A stretch of DNA of 29,021 nucleotides, taken from the NCBI GenBank assembly GCA_022710505.1, contig JAKLGS010000002.1:1-29021 (forward strand), in the 5' to 3' direction. Below, piece by piece: positions 21,705 through 29,021 of this stretch (position 1 is its first letter; each line of letters starts with the position of its first letter). Below the pieces are notes generated by a model, which was not told where the DNA came from, did no database searches, and saw only the letters and a program-made list of their open reading frames with translations. Made by a program: the position numbers and the translations under genes. Source of the DNA: Patescibacteria group bacterium (lineage in GTDB: Bacteria > Patescibacteriota > WWE3 > UBA101185 > UBA10185).

Positions 21705-22514
21705 CTAAATTTTCTTCACAATCAAAAAATAGTCCGTAGAAAAAGGCCATTTAATAAAATCTAAAAACTTATCTAAAGGAATAAGAATTTTATGAAAATA
21801 TTTTGAAACTACGTGGTTATTGGGAACATTGTTCATTCTTTTGAAAACTTCTACTGAAAACTTATCTTCATCAAATAACCCTAATAACTCTTTTTTCTTT
21901 AAAACCCAAGGATGTGCACCTAAATTAAATTTTCTTGAAATAAACTCCATCAAACCCCAGAATCTCGGACATCTTGTAATTACAATATAACCATCTTTTT
22001 TTAATTTTTTTGAAATAGTATCTATAAAAACCTTTCTATTCTCAGGTGCAATATGTTCTATCACAGCATAAAGAACAATAATATCAAAAAAACTATCTTC
22101 AAAAGGGATGTTTAAACCGTCATAGAGACCTAAGTTGATGTTGTATTTTTTGTTTAGGGTAGGGTAAAATCTGGAAAATATTTTAGAAGGTAAATTATCT
22201 TTTTGATCAGGATCGTCACATTTAGTGGTCTCTAAACCAAACACAGAAGAATTTTTAAAAACGTTTTTTAGAATTGTAGATTTATCTCCTAACCCACAAC
22301 CCAAATCAAGTATATTTAATTCCCTATCCAATAATTTATTAAAAAAAATCTCGATATTTGTAAAATTATTCTGGTCAACATATGTGTTTATTTCACCTGT
22401 GAGGATATTTTTGGAACCGGAGACATAATAATTATTTCCAAGTTTCTCATTTTCTGATAAGTAACTAGTAATGACATCAAATATGTCTTTATATAAGTTT
22501 TTTACACCCACCAT
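21705..22514 (-). CDS. Class I SAM-dependent methyltransferase
   Basis: A 269-residue methyltransferase with motif I ILDLGCGLGD (68-77), an acidic residue in VFGLETTKCDD, and the block IPFEDSFFDIIVLYAVIEHI typical of the type 11 family. RCPRFWGLMEFI follows the last strand of the Rossmann core. The N-terminal ~60 residues (with NNYYVSGSKNILTGE) are an additional segment before the SAM domain. Six bases separate it from the preceding methyltransferase gene. The substrate is unknown, presumably a sugar of this glycan. Confidence 0.9.
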   Translation of the reverse strand: MVGVKNLYKDIFDVITSYLSENEKLGNNYYVSGSKNILTGEINTYVDQNNFTNIEIFFNKLLDRELNILDLGCGLGDKSTILKNVFKNSSVFGLETTKCDDPDQKDNLPSKIFSRFYPTLNKKYNINLGLYDGLNIPFEDSFFDIIVLYAVIEHIAPENRKVFIDTISKKLKKDGYIVITRCPRFWGLMEFISRKFNLGAHPWVLKKKELLGLFDEDKFSVEVFKRMNNVPNNHVVSKYFHKILIPLDKFLDFIKWPFSTDYFLIVKKI

Positions 22515-22520
22515 AGTTAC

Positions 22521-23186
22521 TTAAATTTTTTCAGCAACAACCATAATGGATCTGCCAAACCTTTTATAAATTTTCGGGATTAAAGTTGAATACGAAGTAC
22601 CTTTGTTATTAAAATTTAATACGTCTGAACTAGATTTCAATACTTTAAAACCGTTATCTTTTAAGATTTCATATATACCGTCAAAAGTGAAGTACCTAAT
22701 GTGCCCAGCAGTCTCACCCACAATTCTATTGTCTATAACAGGACTTTTACCTAACAATAAAAGCAATCTTCTTGGTAAACTCGCGATATTGGGTGTAGTA
22801 AGTATTAACTTACCTCCTTTTTTCAACATCTTGTGTATTATTTTCAGAAACAAATCTGTATCAAAAACATGTTCAATTAACTCCCCCGCAACTACAATAT
22901 CAAATTTAGTATCCTGAAAATACTGCCCGACCATAAAATCCCCTTGCTTAACAACGATTCCCAGTTTTTGGGCTCTTTTTGCAGATGTTAGAGAAGACTC
23001 AATACCGTAAACGATATTTGTATTTTTTTTATACCTAATTGCATAGGAGCCGTCCCAACATCCGATATCTAATATTTTAAGGTTGTTATCTGGAATATTA
23101 TCCAAAATAAATTTAATGCGAACAGAATCTACACCATCTACAGGCATCTTTCTTGAATAGTTACTCTCGTTGAACCTATTATTCAT
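22521..23186 (-). CDS. Class I SAM-dependent methyltransferase
   Basis: A 221-residue enzyme with motif I ILDIGCWDGS (38-47), NIVYGIESS, and FDIVVAGELIEHVFD, then GGKLILTTPNIASLPRRLLLLLG. The TPN and GHIRYF landmarks are found in methyltransferases of glycan loci, including 3-demethylubiquinone-like type 12 enzymes. The ATG at 23186 has no ribosome site but lies exactly six bases after a perfect TATAAT, so it probably begins a leaderless mRNA and heads the methyltransferase group 23186-20978. Confidence 0.92.
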   Translation of the reverse strand: MNNRFNESNYSRKMPVDGVDSVRIKFILDNIPDNNLKILDIGCWDGSYAIRYKKNTNIVYGIESSLTSAKRAQKLGIVVKQGDFMVGQYFQDTKFDIVVAGELIEHVFDTDLFLKIIHKMLKKGGKLILTTPNIASLPRRLLLLLGKSPVIDNRIVGETAGHIRYFTFDGIYEILKDNGFKVLKSSSDVLNFNNKGTSYSTLIPKIYKRFGRSIMVVAEKI

Positions 23187-23192
23187 ATATTT

Positions 23193-23198
23193 ATTATA
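23193..23198 (-). promoter_or_regulatory. Candidate -10 box (TATAAT) giving a leaderless start at 23186
   Basis: TG-TATAAT on the minus strand, then AAATAT, then the ATG. Initiation six to seven bases after the hexamer would put the first transcribed base on the start codon. Confidence 0.55.
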
Positions 23199-23222
23199 CA
23201 GCTATTTAAACCAGTATAGCGC

Positions 23223-24380
23223 TTAAGAATTTGATAATATGGCACTGACTTCCTCCTTCAGTATACTATCCCATCCAAGCTTATTAGCAAAATTTAGGGA
23301 TTTTTTTATATACTGCTCTCTTTTTATATTATTTTTTAATAATTCGATTATATTAACGGCAAAAGAATTTTTATCAAAACAATCTATCCATGTTACATTG
23401 TCCTTCCAAATATTAAGTATATCAACCAGTTTATAAACAATAACTGGAACTCCACATGCCATAGCCTCCCCAATGACCATACCCCAACCCTCTTCATGTG
23501 AAGGAAGTACAAAAATTTTACTTGATTTAATAGTTTCGTATTTACCTACCTCATCTAAAAAACCCAACATTGTAATATTATCTTCTAGTTTATTATTCTT
23601 TATATCTGCCATCATATTGGCTTTTTCACCTCCATCTCCAACAACAGCACAGGTAATATTTGGATAAGAATTGCTAATAATCTTTACTATTTTAATAAGA
23701 TCATAGACTCCCTTAGTCATACTCAACCTGCCACAGAAACACAAGTCGTACTTCTTTTTTAACGGGGTATTTATTGAATTTATAAATTTTAAATCCAAAC
23801 CATTCTTAGTAACGTAGATGCTTTTATCCTTAAATCCATATTTATTAATTAACATATCCCTTGTATTTTCTGAAAGAGTAAGGATATATGACTTTCTTTT
23901 ACTAATTATAAAAAAACAAAACTTTTCAATGATTTGAGCTAATTTGGATCTTAAACCTATTCTTTTTTGTTCTGACAATATGTGGTGGACTATTACTATA
24001 GATTTAATATTTCTATTCTTGATAAAAAAAAGAGGCAGTACGTCTGGAAATAAATGGGAGGTTGAAATTAATATATCAGATTTACTTTTCAATATCTTAA
24101 AAACTGAAGCAAACACTCTATAACAATAAATAACAAGGAGAGCTGGTAGAAAATTGTAAAATCTTTCCTCACACGGTAGTGTTCGATAATAAAAAGGGTT
24201 TAAATCGGACATATCCTCAGCAACATGAAAGTTTGTAGGACAGCAAAAAGAAACATTGTAACCCTGATTATAAATATATTTTGCTAAAGTTATGCTACGT
24301 GTCTCCCCACCAGTAATAGTTTTATTCCTAGAGGCATAGCCGTTAAAAATAAAGAAGAATTTTTTATTATTCACTTTCAT
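23223..24380 (-). CDS. GT4-family glycosyltransferase
   Basis: A 385-residue GT-B enzyme. The N-terminus has FIFNGYASRNKTITGGETRS with the GGE loop of the acceptor domain; YVTKNGLDLKFI is the linker; LCFCGRLSMTKGVYDLI starts the donor domain. The E-x7-E motif is in EEGWGMVIGEAMACG. The length and motifs are normal for GT4, so it should be active. Upstream, 79 bases separate it from the next gene; they hold a CTCTCGAGAG palindrome but no convincing promoter. The donor is not deducible. Confidence 0.92.
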   Translation of the reverse strand: MKVNNKKFFFIFNGYASRNKTITGGETRSITLAKYIYNQGYNVSFCCPTNFHVAEDMSDLNPFYYRTLPCEERFYNFLPALLVIYCYRVFASVFKILKSKSDILISTSHLFPDVLPLFFIKNRNIKSIVIVHHILSEQKRIGLRSKLAQIIEKFCFFIISKRKSYILTLSENTRDMLINKYGFKDKSIYVTKNGLDLKFINSINTPLKKKYDLCFCGRLSMTKGVYDLIKIVKIISNSYPNITCAVVGDGGEKANMMADIKNNKLEDNITMLGFLDEVGKYETIKSSKIFVLPSHEEGWGMVIGEAMACGVPVIVYKLVDILNIWKDNVTWIDCFDKNSFAVNIIELLKNNIKREQYIKKSLNFANKLGWDSILKEEVSAILSNS

Positions 24381-24459
24381 ATATTTAAATTGTTTTACCT
24401 TAAGTAAATCAAAATATTATCTCGTCCTCTCGAGAGTAACAACGCAAGAAGGTAAGTAA

Positions 24460-25527
24460 TTATAAAACTAATCTACTATATAAAACCTCGTGCTTAAAAC
24501 CACTGTAAAACTTTTCAGCTCTCTTATGGTAATCCCTAACATCAAAATCTTGCAATTTATTATCAATTTCTGATAAATCTAACTTATTATACGTAATTCC
24601 GTAATTTTCTTTTTCGACCAAATCCGCTATCTCAGGAACACTCGACATTAAAACAGGAACACCACAAGAAATATATTCACTTATTTTCAAGGGAGAACAA
24701 TAATAGGTCCATTTTGATTCCGTATTGTAAGGAGCTAAACCAATTCCACTGAATTTTTGAAGGTAAGCAATAGTAAATTCATGATCTTTTTTATAAAAAC
24801 TCTCAAAATTAAATTTCTTTTCTTTACAAAGCTCCACAACCCTGTCCCAATCGTCTCCCGAACCAATCAAAACAAACTTCTTAATAATCGGATGGAGTAT
24901 TTCAAGCAAATCATATAAGCCGTGCTCGCTCGTTACATTCCCAACATAAATAAAACTTCCCTCATCAATTTCTTTTTCTTCAAAAATCTCTTTATCAAGA
25001 TGAACCCCATTTGGAATAACCAGACTTTTCTTCTTATCCAAACCAAAACTAATTCTTTTTTCTTCAGCTCTCTTTGTATTAGAAATAACTAAATCAGAGT
25101 TTTTCAAAACATACTTCTCTATTTGAAAATAGATCCAATCCAAAACCCTGTTTCCAAACCTATTTTCAGAATAATCAGAGGCAAAATAAATAACCCTTTC
25201 AATCTTTTTTTTAAAAAACTTTCGGGCAACAATTCCCGTTACGGTATCAAAATTATTGGCGCCTATAAAAACGTTAGTCTCTGTTCTTAATAAAAACCTC
25301 AAAGACAAGTAAAAATCATAAAAAAGGTTCAAAATACCGATGTTTTTTCTTCCTGTCTCTTTAATTACTTCATCTCCTTCACGATAAACCGTAGTTCTTC
25401 CATCATAATTATCTAAAGGGTGTGATACAGATAAGACCTCGTTACCTTTTTTTAACAAATAACTCTCCAAATAATGTGCGGGTCCCGGAATCATTGAAGA
25501 ATGATAATTTAAAAATATTTTTTTCAT
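24460..25527 (-). CDS. GT-B glycosyltransferase, paralogue of the 16535 gene
   Basis: A 355-residue protein from the ATG at 25527 (MKKIFLNYHSSMIPGPAHYL). A GTG at 25563 would add 12 residues but would overlap the preceding GT2 gene; the ATG leaves a 4-base gap. Shared blocks with the 15402-16535 product are FDTVTGIVARK, VIYFASDYSENRFGNRVLDW, LVIPNGVHLD and GIGLAPYNTESKWTYYCSPLK followed by ISEYISCGVPVL. These identify a GT4-like subfamily in which the donor motif is replaced by PLKISEY. The two genes sit in different units of the same locus, so a duplication with divergence for different linkages is likely. Confidence 0.88.
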   Translation of the reverse strand: MKKIFLNYHSSMIPGPAHYLESYLLKKGNEVLSVSHPLDNYDGRTTVYREGDEVIKETGRKNIGILNLFYDFYLSLRFLLRTETNVFIGANNFDTVTGIVARKFFKKKIERVIYFASDYSENRFGNRVLDWIYFQIEKYVLKNSDLVISNTKRAEEKRISFGLDKKKSLVIPNGVHLDKEIFEEKEIDEGSFIYVGNVTSEHGLYDLLEILHPIIKKFVLIGSGDDWDRVVELCKEKKFNFESFYKKDHEFTIAYLQKFSGIGLAPYNTESKWTYYCSPLKISEYISCGVPVLMSSVPEIADLVEKENYGITYNKLDLSEIDNKLQDFDVRDYHKRAEKFYSGFKHEVLYSRLVL

Positions 25528-25531
25528 AAAA

Positions 25532-26326
25532 TTAAGACTTTTTAGTCTCCAAGTACTCAACACCTTTCATCAATATCATACTTAAAAATAAAATTGGATG
25601 TACAGATGCTTTTTGTAATATTTTTTTAGGTGGAAACCTAACAAAAAAACTCATTTGTTTTTTAAAATATTCAGGATTCTTCTTAGCATAAACTTCAAAG
25701 AAATTCTTTGAGTAATATTTCTTCTTTTTTGAACTTCCAAAAAAACTTAACCTGCCCTCGTCATGTTCCAATAAACTATGTATCCTTCCAATTTTATAAC
25801 CACCTTCTCTTAATCTAACCATGAGATCCCAATCCTCCCCAGCATATAAATTCTCATCATAACCACCTAATTTTTGAAAAACTTCTTTATCAAAAAACCT
25901 TGGAGCCTCGATATAGTAATTTCCAACATAAAAACTTCTTTCAAAAGCTTTAACCTTTGTCCAAAAACCCTCACCAATAGACTTCTCAGCTAATATTACT
26001 GCGTCGCAACCTTCTTTTTCACACACTTCTACACATTCTTTTACTGAGTTCGGGTTAAAATATATATCGCTATCATGAACCAAAACATAACTCCCCTTGG
26101 ATTTCTTAACCCCAAAATTTCTTTGAGCACTTCTTTCGGGTCCTAAATTAATAACTTCATCAGCATATTTTTGGGCAATTTCCTTTGTGTTATCAGTACT
26201 GTTATTATCTACAACCAACAACTCAATATTCTCGTAATTCTGTTTCTTAATTGATTCCAAACATTTTTTCAAAGTTCTGCTTGAGTTTTTTGTTGTTATA
26301 ACAACAGATACTAATGGCTTATTCAT
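25532..26326 (-). CDS. GT2-family glycosyltransferase
   Basis: A 264-residue GT-A enzyme: VSVVITTKNSSRTLKKCLES, LLVVDNNSTDNTKEIA, and the metal-binding DSD (85-87) in LVHDSDIYF. GGYDENLYAGEDWDLMVRLR holds the ED pair of the catalytic region. The C-terminal part (FFVRFPPKKILQKASVHPILFLSMILMKGVEYL) has one hydrophobic segment that may attach it to the membrane. It starts inside the end of the GT2-GT4 fusion gene (ATGAATAA, 8-base overlap), so the two should be translated in step. Confidence 0.93.
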   Translation of the reverse strand: MNKPLVSVVITTKNSSRTLKKCLESIKKQNYENIELLVVDNNSTDNTKEIAQKYADEVINLGPERSAQRNFGVKKSKGSYVLVHDSDIYFNPNSVKECVEVCEKEGCDAVILAEKSIGEGFWTKVKAFERSFYVGNYYIEAPRFFDKEVFQKLGGYDENLYAGEDWDLMVRLREGGYKIGRIHSLLEHDEGRLSFFGSSKKKKYYSKNFFEVYAKKNPEYFKKQMSFFVRFPPKKILQKASVHPILFLSMILMKGVEYLETKKS

Positions 26327-28286
26327 TTATAATTTCCAAAAACTTTTTGTATGTCTTATCATAATTGTAATTAAAACTATCTTTCCATGAATTATATCTA
26401 TATTTATCATACAGTTTTTTATCATTAAAAAGTTTAATAATTCCTAAAGCCATGCTGTGTGGCGTGGCCCCGCAGACTATACCGGTCTTTCCATTTTTAC
26501 AAGAATCCCTTAAACCATCGACATCATAAACAACAGCCGGGGTACCACAACTATTAGCCTCTGTTACTATTAAACCCCACCCCTCTTTTACCGAAGTAAC
26601 GCATATGATATGAGCTTTCTTTAACAATTCCATTTTTTTCTTATTTGATACTTTTCCAAAATATTTAATATCTTTAGCGTATTTTGAATTTTTCACATCT
26701 TCGAAAAACTCACTTGCGTATTGATTTTTACCATAACCTGCAATAAAAAATTTTAAATTAGGTATTTTGCTTCTTGCCAACTCAAAAGCTTTTAAAACAT
26801 GCTTAGGTCTTTTCATCTTTCTTATAGAACCAAGGTAAATAATAGTAGGCTTTTTTTCTTTTTTTGTATTTTTGAACTCCTTTTCACTAATAGGAGAGAA
26901 TTCCAAACCTTCGGGAATAATTGAAATTTTATCGTTCTTAAAACCGTATCTTTTTAAATCTAATTTTGTACTTTCTGAAATAGTAATTGTCCTTACGTTA
27001 CTTAATATTCTTAGGTATAAGGGTTCTACCAAATAACCAACCAAACTAATTGGAAACGACATTCCGTAAAACCAAATCTCTCTACATAATTGATGTATAA
27101 AAATTATATTTTTTTCTTTGACGTAAAATTTACAGAAAAATGGAATGGTATTTATTTCATCAATAACTAAATCTGCCCAACCAATTAAGTTCTTTTTATA
27201 AAAAAGGTAAGCATTCCAATAAACAGATACTAAGTTACCCACTCTAATAACTCTGTAACCATCAATCACCTCATCTCTTTCACAATCTTTAAATCCGCTT
27301 GTTAAAATTGTTACATCATATCCGTCTTTAACTAATCTTCTAGCTAACTCCTCGTTAACCACTTCAGCTCCCCCAGCTAAGGGGTGTTTTTTATCTTTCC
27401 ATGTCATCCAAAGAATTTTTTTAACTTGGGGTTTCTTTAAATTCTTTTTCCAACTTAAGTTTTTGGAGTACTCGCCTGTATTTATCTTCAAATCAAGCTC
27501 TTTATCGTAAAACCACTTTCTTTTCTTTTTATCACTGTAATAATGCAATATTCTTAATCTGTAGAAAATAGCTATAGTTTCAAGAACTATCGCTCTTACA
27601 TTTTTATTTAAAAAATAAGGTTGTTTTTCGCCACCGTCCTCTTCGTGCCATATTGTTTGTATCGGAGATTCAAAAATTCTCTTAAAACCAAGGTATCTCG
27701 CTACCGAAAGTAATTCAATATCAAATGCAGATTGTTTTATTACCAGTCTTGGTAAAACTTCCTCCAAAACCTCCCTCTTAAATACTTTAAGCCCCACTTG
27801 AGTATCCTTAACACCAACTCCCAAGAATATTTTAATTAACCTATGATAAACCCGACTATAAAATCTTCTAATTAAGGGGTAATTAACTTTCGAGGCGGGA
27901 TGTATTTTACTTCCAATCACAATATCAGCGTCATACCATTCCAAATGCTCCAACATTAACGAGATTCCGTTGGGATTTACATTTATACCGGGATCTATAA
28001 AAACTACATAATCCCCACGCGATCTCGCAGTACCATATCTTAGGGCGTAACCCCTACCTCTTTCATTAGAATATCCTAAAACCCGTACTTTTTTCCTTTT
28101 TATCTTTCTGATTTCTTCATAGGAATCTCCGGACTTACCGTCAACCACAACAATAATTTCATAATCGAAACGAATTTTTGATATTGCATCGTCAATATCT
28201 ATAACATTCTTAAGAATATTCTTCTCTTGTTTGTGGGCAGGGATAATAACTGACACGGTCTTCGCAATTCTCGGTTTCACAGGCAT
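26319..28286 (-). CDS. Two-domain glycosyltransferase: DPM1-like GT2 fused to GT4
   Basis: A 655-residue fusion in one frame. Residues ~10-270 are a polyprenyl-phosphate-type GT2 (VSVIIPAHKQEKNI, EIIVVVDG, GSKIHPASKVNYP, KDTQVGLKVFKREVLEE, FDIELLSVARYLGF), the sister of the separate 20093-20902 gene. Residues ~288-655 are a full GT4 (KKILWMTWKDKKHPLAGGAE, IIPEGLEF, IIYLGSIRKMKRPKH, and E-x7-E in KEGWGLIVTEANSCG). In the GT2 half, the DAGMD of the sister is DPGIN (D98 to N102), losing one acidic residue. The GTG two codons inside (28280) is a better start: it lies six bases after a TACAAT box and gives the same N-terminal length as the sister. Confidence 0.9.
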   Translation of the reverse strand: MPVKPRIAKTVSVIIPAHKQEKNILKNVIDIDDAISKIRFDYEIIVVVDGKSGDSYEEIRKIKRKKVRVLGYSNERGRGYALRYGTARSRGDYVVFIDPGINVNPNGISLMLEHLEWYDADIVIGSKIHPASKVNYPLIRRFYSRVYHRLIKIFLGVGVKDTQVGLKVFKREVLEEVLPRLVIKQSAFDIELLSVARYLGFKRIFESPIQTIWHEEDGGEKQPYFLNKNVRAIVLETIAIFYRLRILHYYSDKKKRKWFYDKELDLKINTGEYSKNLSWKKNLKKPQVKKILWMTWKDKKHPLAGGAEVVNEELARRLVKDGYDVTILTSGFKDCERDEVIDGYRVIRVGNLVSVYWNAYLFYKKNLIGWADLVIDEINTIPFFCKFYVKEKNIIFIHQLCREIWFYGMSFPISLVGYLVEPLYLRILSNVRTITISESTKLDLKRYGFKNDKISIIPEGLEFSPISEKEFKNTKKEKKPTIIYLGSIRKMKRPKHVLKAFELARSKIPNLKFFIAGYGKNQYASEFFEDVKNSKYAKDIKYFGKVSNKKKMELLKKAHIICVTSVKEGWGLIVTEANSCGTPAVVYDVDGLRDSCKNGKTGIVCGATPHSMALGIIKLFNDKKLYDKYRYNSWKDSFNYNYDKTYKKFLEIINE

Positions 28287-28292
28287 ATTGTA
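28287..28292 (-). promoter_or_regulatory. Candidate -10 box (TACAAT) for the GT2-GT4 fusion gene
   Basis: TGTAGTACAAT abuts the annotated ATG, too close for that codon to be transcribed from this box. Counting six bases on, as in two other leaderless genes here, reaches the GTG at 28280. The upstream -35 position falls in repeat locus C. Confidence 0.4.
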
Positions 28293-28301
28293 CTACATTT
28301 T

Positions 28302-28358
28302 GAGAGGGCTCGGCCCGGAACGGGCTGAGCCTAGGGCTCAGCCTAGGGCTGAGCCCAG
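28302..28358. repeat. GC-rich palindromic repeat element, locus C
   Basis: Four 11-mers of the GGGCTSAGCCC type at 28306 (variant GGGCTCGGCCC), 28322, 28334 and 28346 form two hairpins. The first pair is separated by GGAAC, as at locus B; the second (28335-28343 with 28347-28355) has a TAG loop. The flippase stop codon (28338-28340) lies inside it. Confidence 0.92.
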
Positions 28359-29021
28359 AGTTTCAATTGGATTTTCCATCTTTTTTGGAACTGAAAAGTA
28401 AAAATAAACAGACAATAAAACCAATGTAAAAACACTAACCATAATATTCACATTAATAACTTCCCACAAACTACCGTGAAAGAAATTTAAACCTATGTAC
28501 TGTATAACTATCCCGGGCAACAACAAAAATCCAACCTTCTTTTTATCAATCGCCAAGAAAAACATCACCAAAAAATTTATCAAAACGTACAGTGCCACAA
28601 AAACTGAAAACAAAGGTAAATATTTCACGGAATTTTCAAAAGCTTTTCCAAAAAATAAATTTGTAATAATCTCAGGGAAAATCTGATAGCAAATCACCCC
28701 AACCACCAAAACTAAAATCAAAAGCATCAAAAGTCTTTTTAAACTTTTCATAAAACTCTTGCCCCCGGCGTGTAGTGCAGTAATTTTAGGAAACATTACC
28801 ACCGAAACTGCCCCCGCCCCGAACAACAGTATTTTCCCCAGCGTCATAGTACCTGCGTAGTAACCGGCATCCGTAGGACTAAAAAATCTTTTAACCATAA
28901 TAAGATCAATATTATTAAGAGCCATCATTGAAAAATTAACTAAAATAACTGTGGAACCAAAAGAAAAAATCTTTTTAAAACTATCGCTCACATCAACTTT
29001 TTTTAAATTTTTGAGATTAAG
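28338..29021 (-). CDS. Wzx/MATE-like polysaccharide flippase, 5' end cut by window
   Basis: The frame is open to the right edge, so only the C-terminal ~227 residues are visible. It contains six or so membrane helices. FKKIFSFGSTVILVNFSMMALNNIDLIMVKRFFSPTDAGYYAG is the start of the second half of Wzx/MVF-type transporters, and FGAGAVSVVMFPKITAL is another family landmark. Such proteins flip undecaprenyl-linked oligosaccharides to the outer face. A GTG at 28991 is only an internal codon; the real start is outside. The final six residues (LGSALG) and the stop codon are encoded by repeat locus C, so the present C-terminus was set by the repeat. Confidence 0.85.
   Translation of the reverse strand, partial: LNLKNLKKVDVSDSFKKIFSFGSTVILVNFSMMALNNIDLIMVKRFFSPTDAGYYAGTMTLGKILLFGAGAVSVVMFPKITALHAGGKSFMKSLKRLLMLLILVLVVGVICYQIFPEIITNLFFGKAFENSVKYLPLFSVFVALYVLINFLVMFFLAIDKKKVGFLLLPGIVIQYIGLNFFHGSLWEVINVNIMVSVFTLVLLSVYFYFSVPKKMENPIETLGSALG

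Noticed and set aside
25528..25563. GTG start at 25563 for the 24460 glycosyltransferase
   Set aside because: It would overlap the preceding GT2 gene, and the ATG at 25527 begins a natural GT-B N-terminus (MKKIFLNYHSS).
28302..28358. CRISPR array
   Set aside because: The spacers between the 11-mers are 1-6 bases, with at most four units per locus and inverted orientation. No cas-like gene is present.
1..29021. UGA-recoding lineage (Gracilibacteria/Absconditabacteria code)
   Set aside because: TGA ends many genes exactly at the expected place, including ATGA junctions (1852, 3039, 4187, 17330), so the standard bacterial code applies.
1..29021. tRNA, rRNA or riboswitch genes
   Set aside because: I saw no conserved rRNA segment or tRNA T-loop motif in the few intergenic stretches, which are nearly all under 180 bases.

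Overview
This is a low-GC (by eye about one third G+C), gene-dense bacterial window dominated by one long cell-surface glycan locus. Nearly every gene lies on the minus strand, so the locus is transcribed from position 29021 towards position 1. The standard code fits: TGA is used repeatedly as a stop. Short AT-rich genes, four-base ATGA gene overlaps, many small GT2/GT4 glycosyltransferases and several large multi-membrane GT-C-like proteins without lineage markers suggest a member of the Candidate Phyla Radiation (Patescibacteria, for example a Microgenomates, Katanobacteria or Dojkabacteria relative). That assignment is inference; there is no rRNA, tRNA or marker gene here.

Layout in transcription order. 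The right edge holds the C-terminal part of a Wzx/MATE-like flippase (29021-28338), which ends inside a GC-rich palindromic repeat. Next comes a GT2-GT4 fusion, a GT2, a GT4-like enzyme and another GT4 (28286-23223). Then come two class I methyltransferases, an FkbM methyltransferase, a polyprenyl-phosphate-type GT2 and a second GT2 (23186-19249). After a hairpin and a promoter comes a run with a CapD/PseB-like sugar-nucleotide 4,6-dehydratase, a short SDR epimerase, a methyltransferase, a glycosyltransferase and two large YfhO/GT-C-like membrane proteins (19140-11620).

A plus-strand island (about 9770-11617) interrupts the locus. It carries an AbiEii-like nucleotidyltransferase toxin gene followed by an AbiEi-like antitoxin gene, then a tandemly duplicated pair of tiny overlapping genes whose larger product (59 and 66 residues) carries a shared EWP motif and which I do not recognise. 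The minus-strand locus then resumes with a 140-residue membrane protein, a 746-residue membrane protein of unknown function, a GT-C-like membrane protein, three soluble glycosyltransferases in ATGA-coupled series, and a large protein (running off position 1) that fuses an O-antigen ligase/polymerase domain to an ArnT/PMT-like GT-C domain.

Together the genes look like a complete surface-polysaccharide or glycoprotein-glycan pathway: nucleotide-sugar modification (SDRs), glycosyl transfer on the cytoplasmic face (GT2/GT4), methylation, flipping (Wzx-like), lipid-linked sugar donor synthesis (DPM1-like GT2s), and polymerisation or transfer outside (Wzy-like and GT-C proteins). No initiating sugar-phosphate transferase is visible.

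Two non-coding patterns stand out. Three transcription-unit boundaries carry a GC-rich element, each with exactly four copies of an 11-mer GGGCTSAGCCC arranged as two hairpins. Several genes also have a -10 box 6-7 bases from the start codon, implying leaderless mRNAs.
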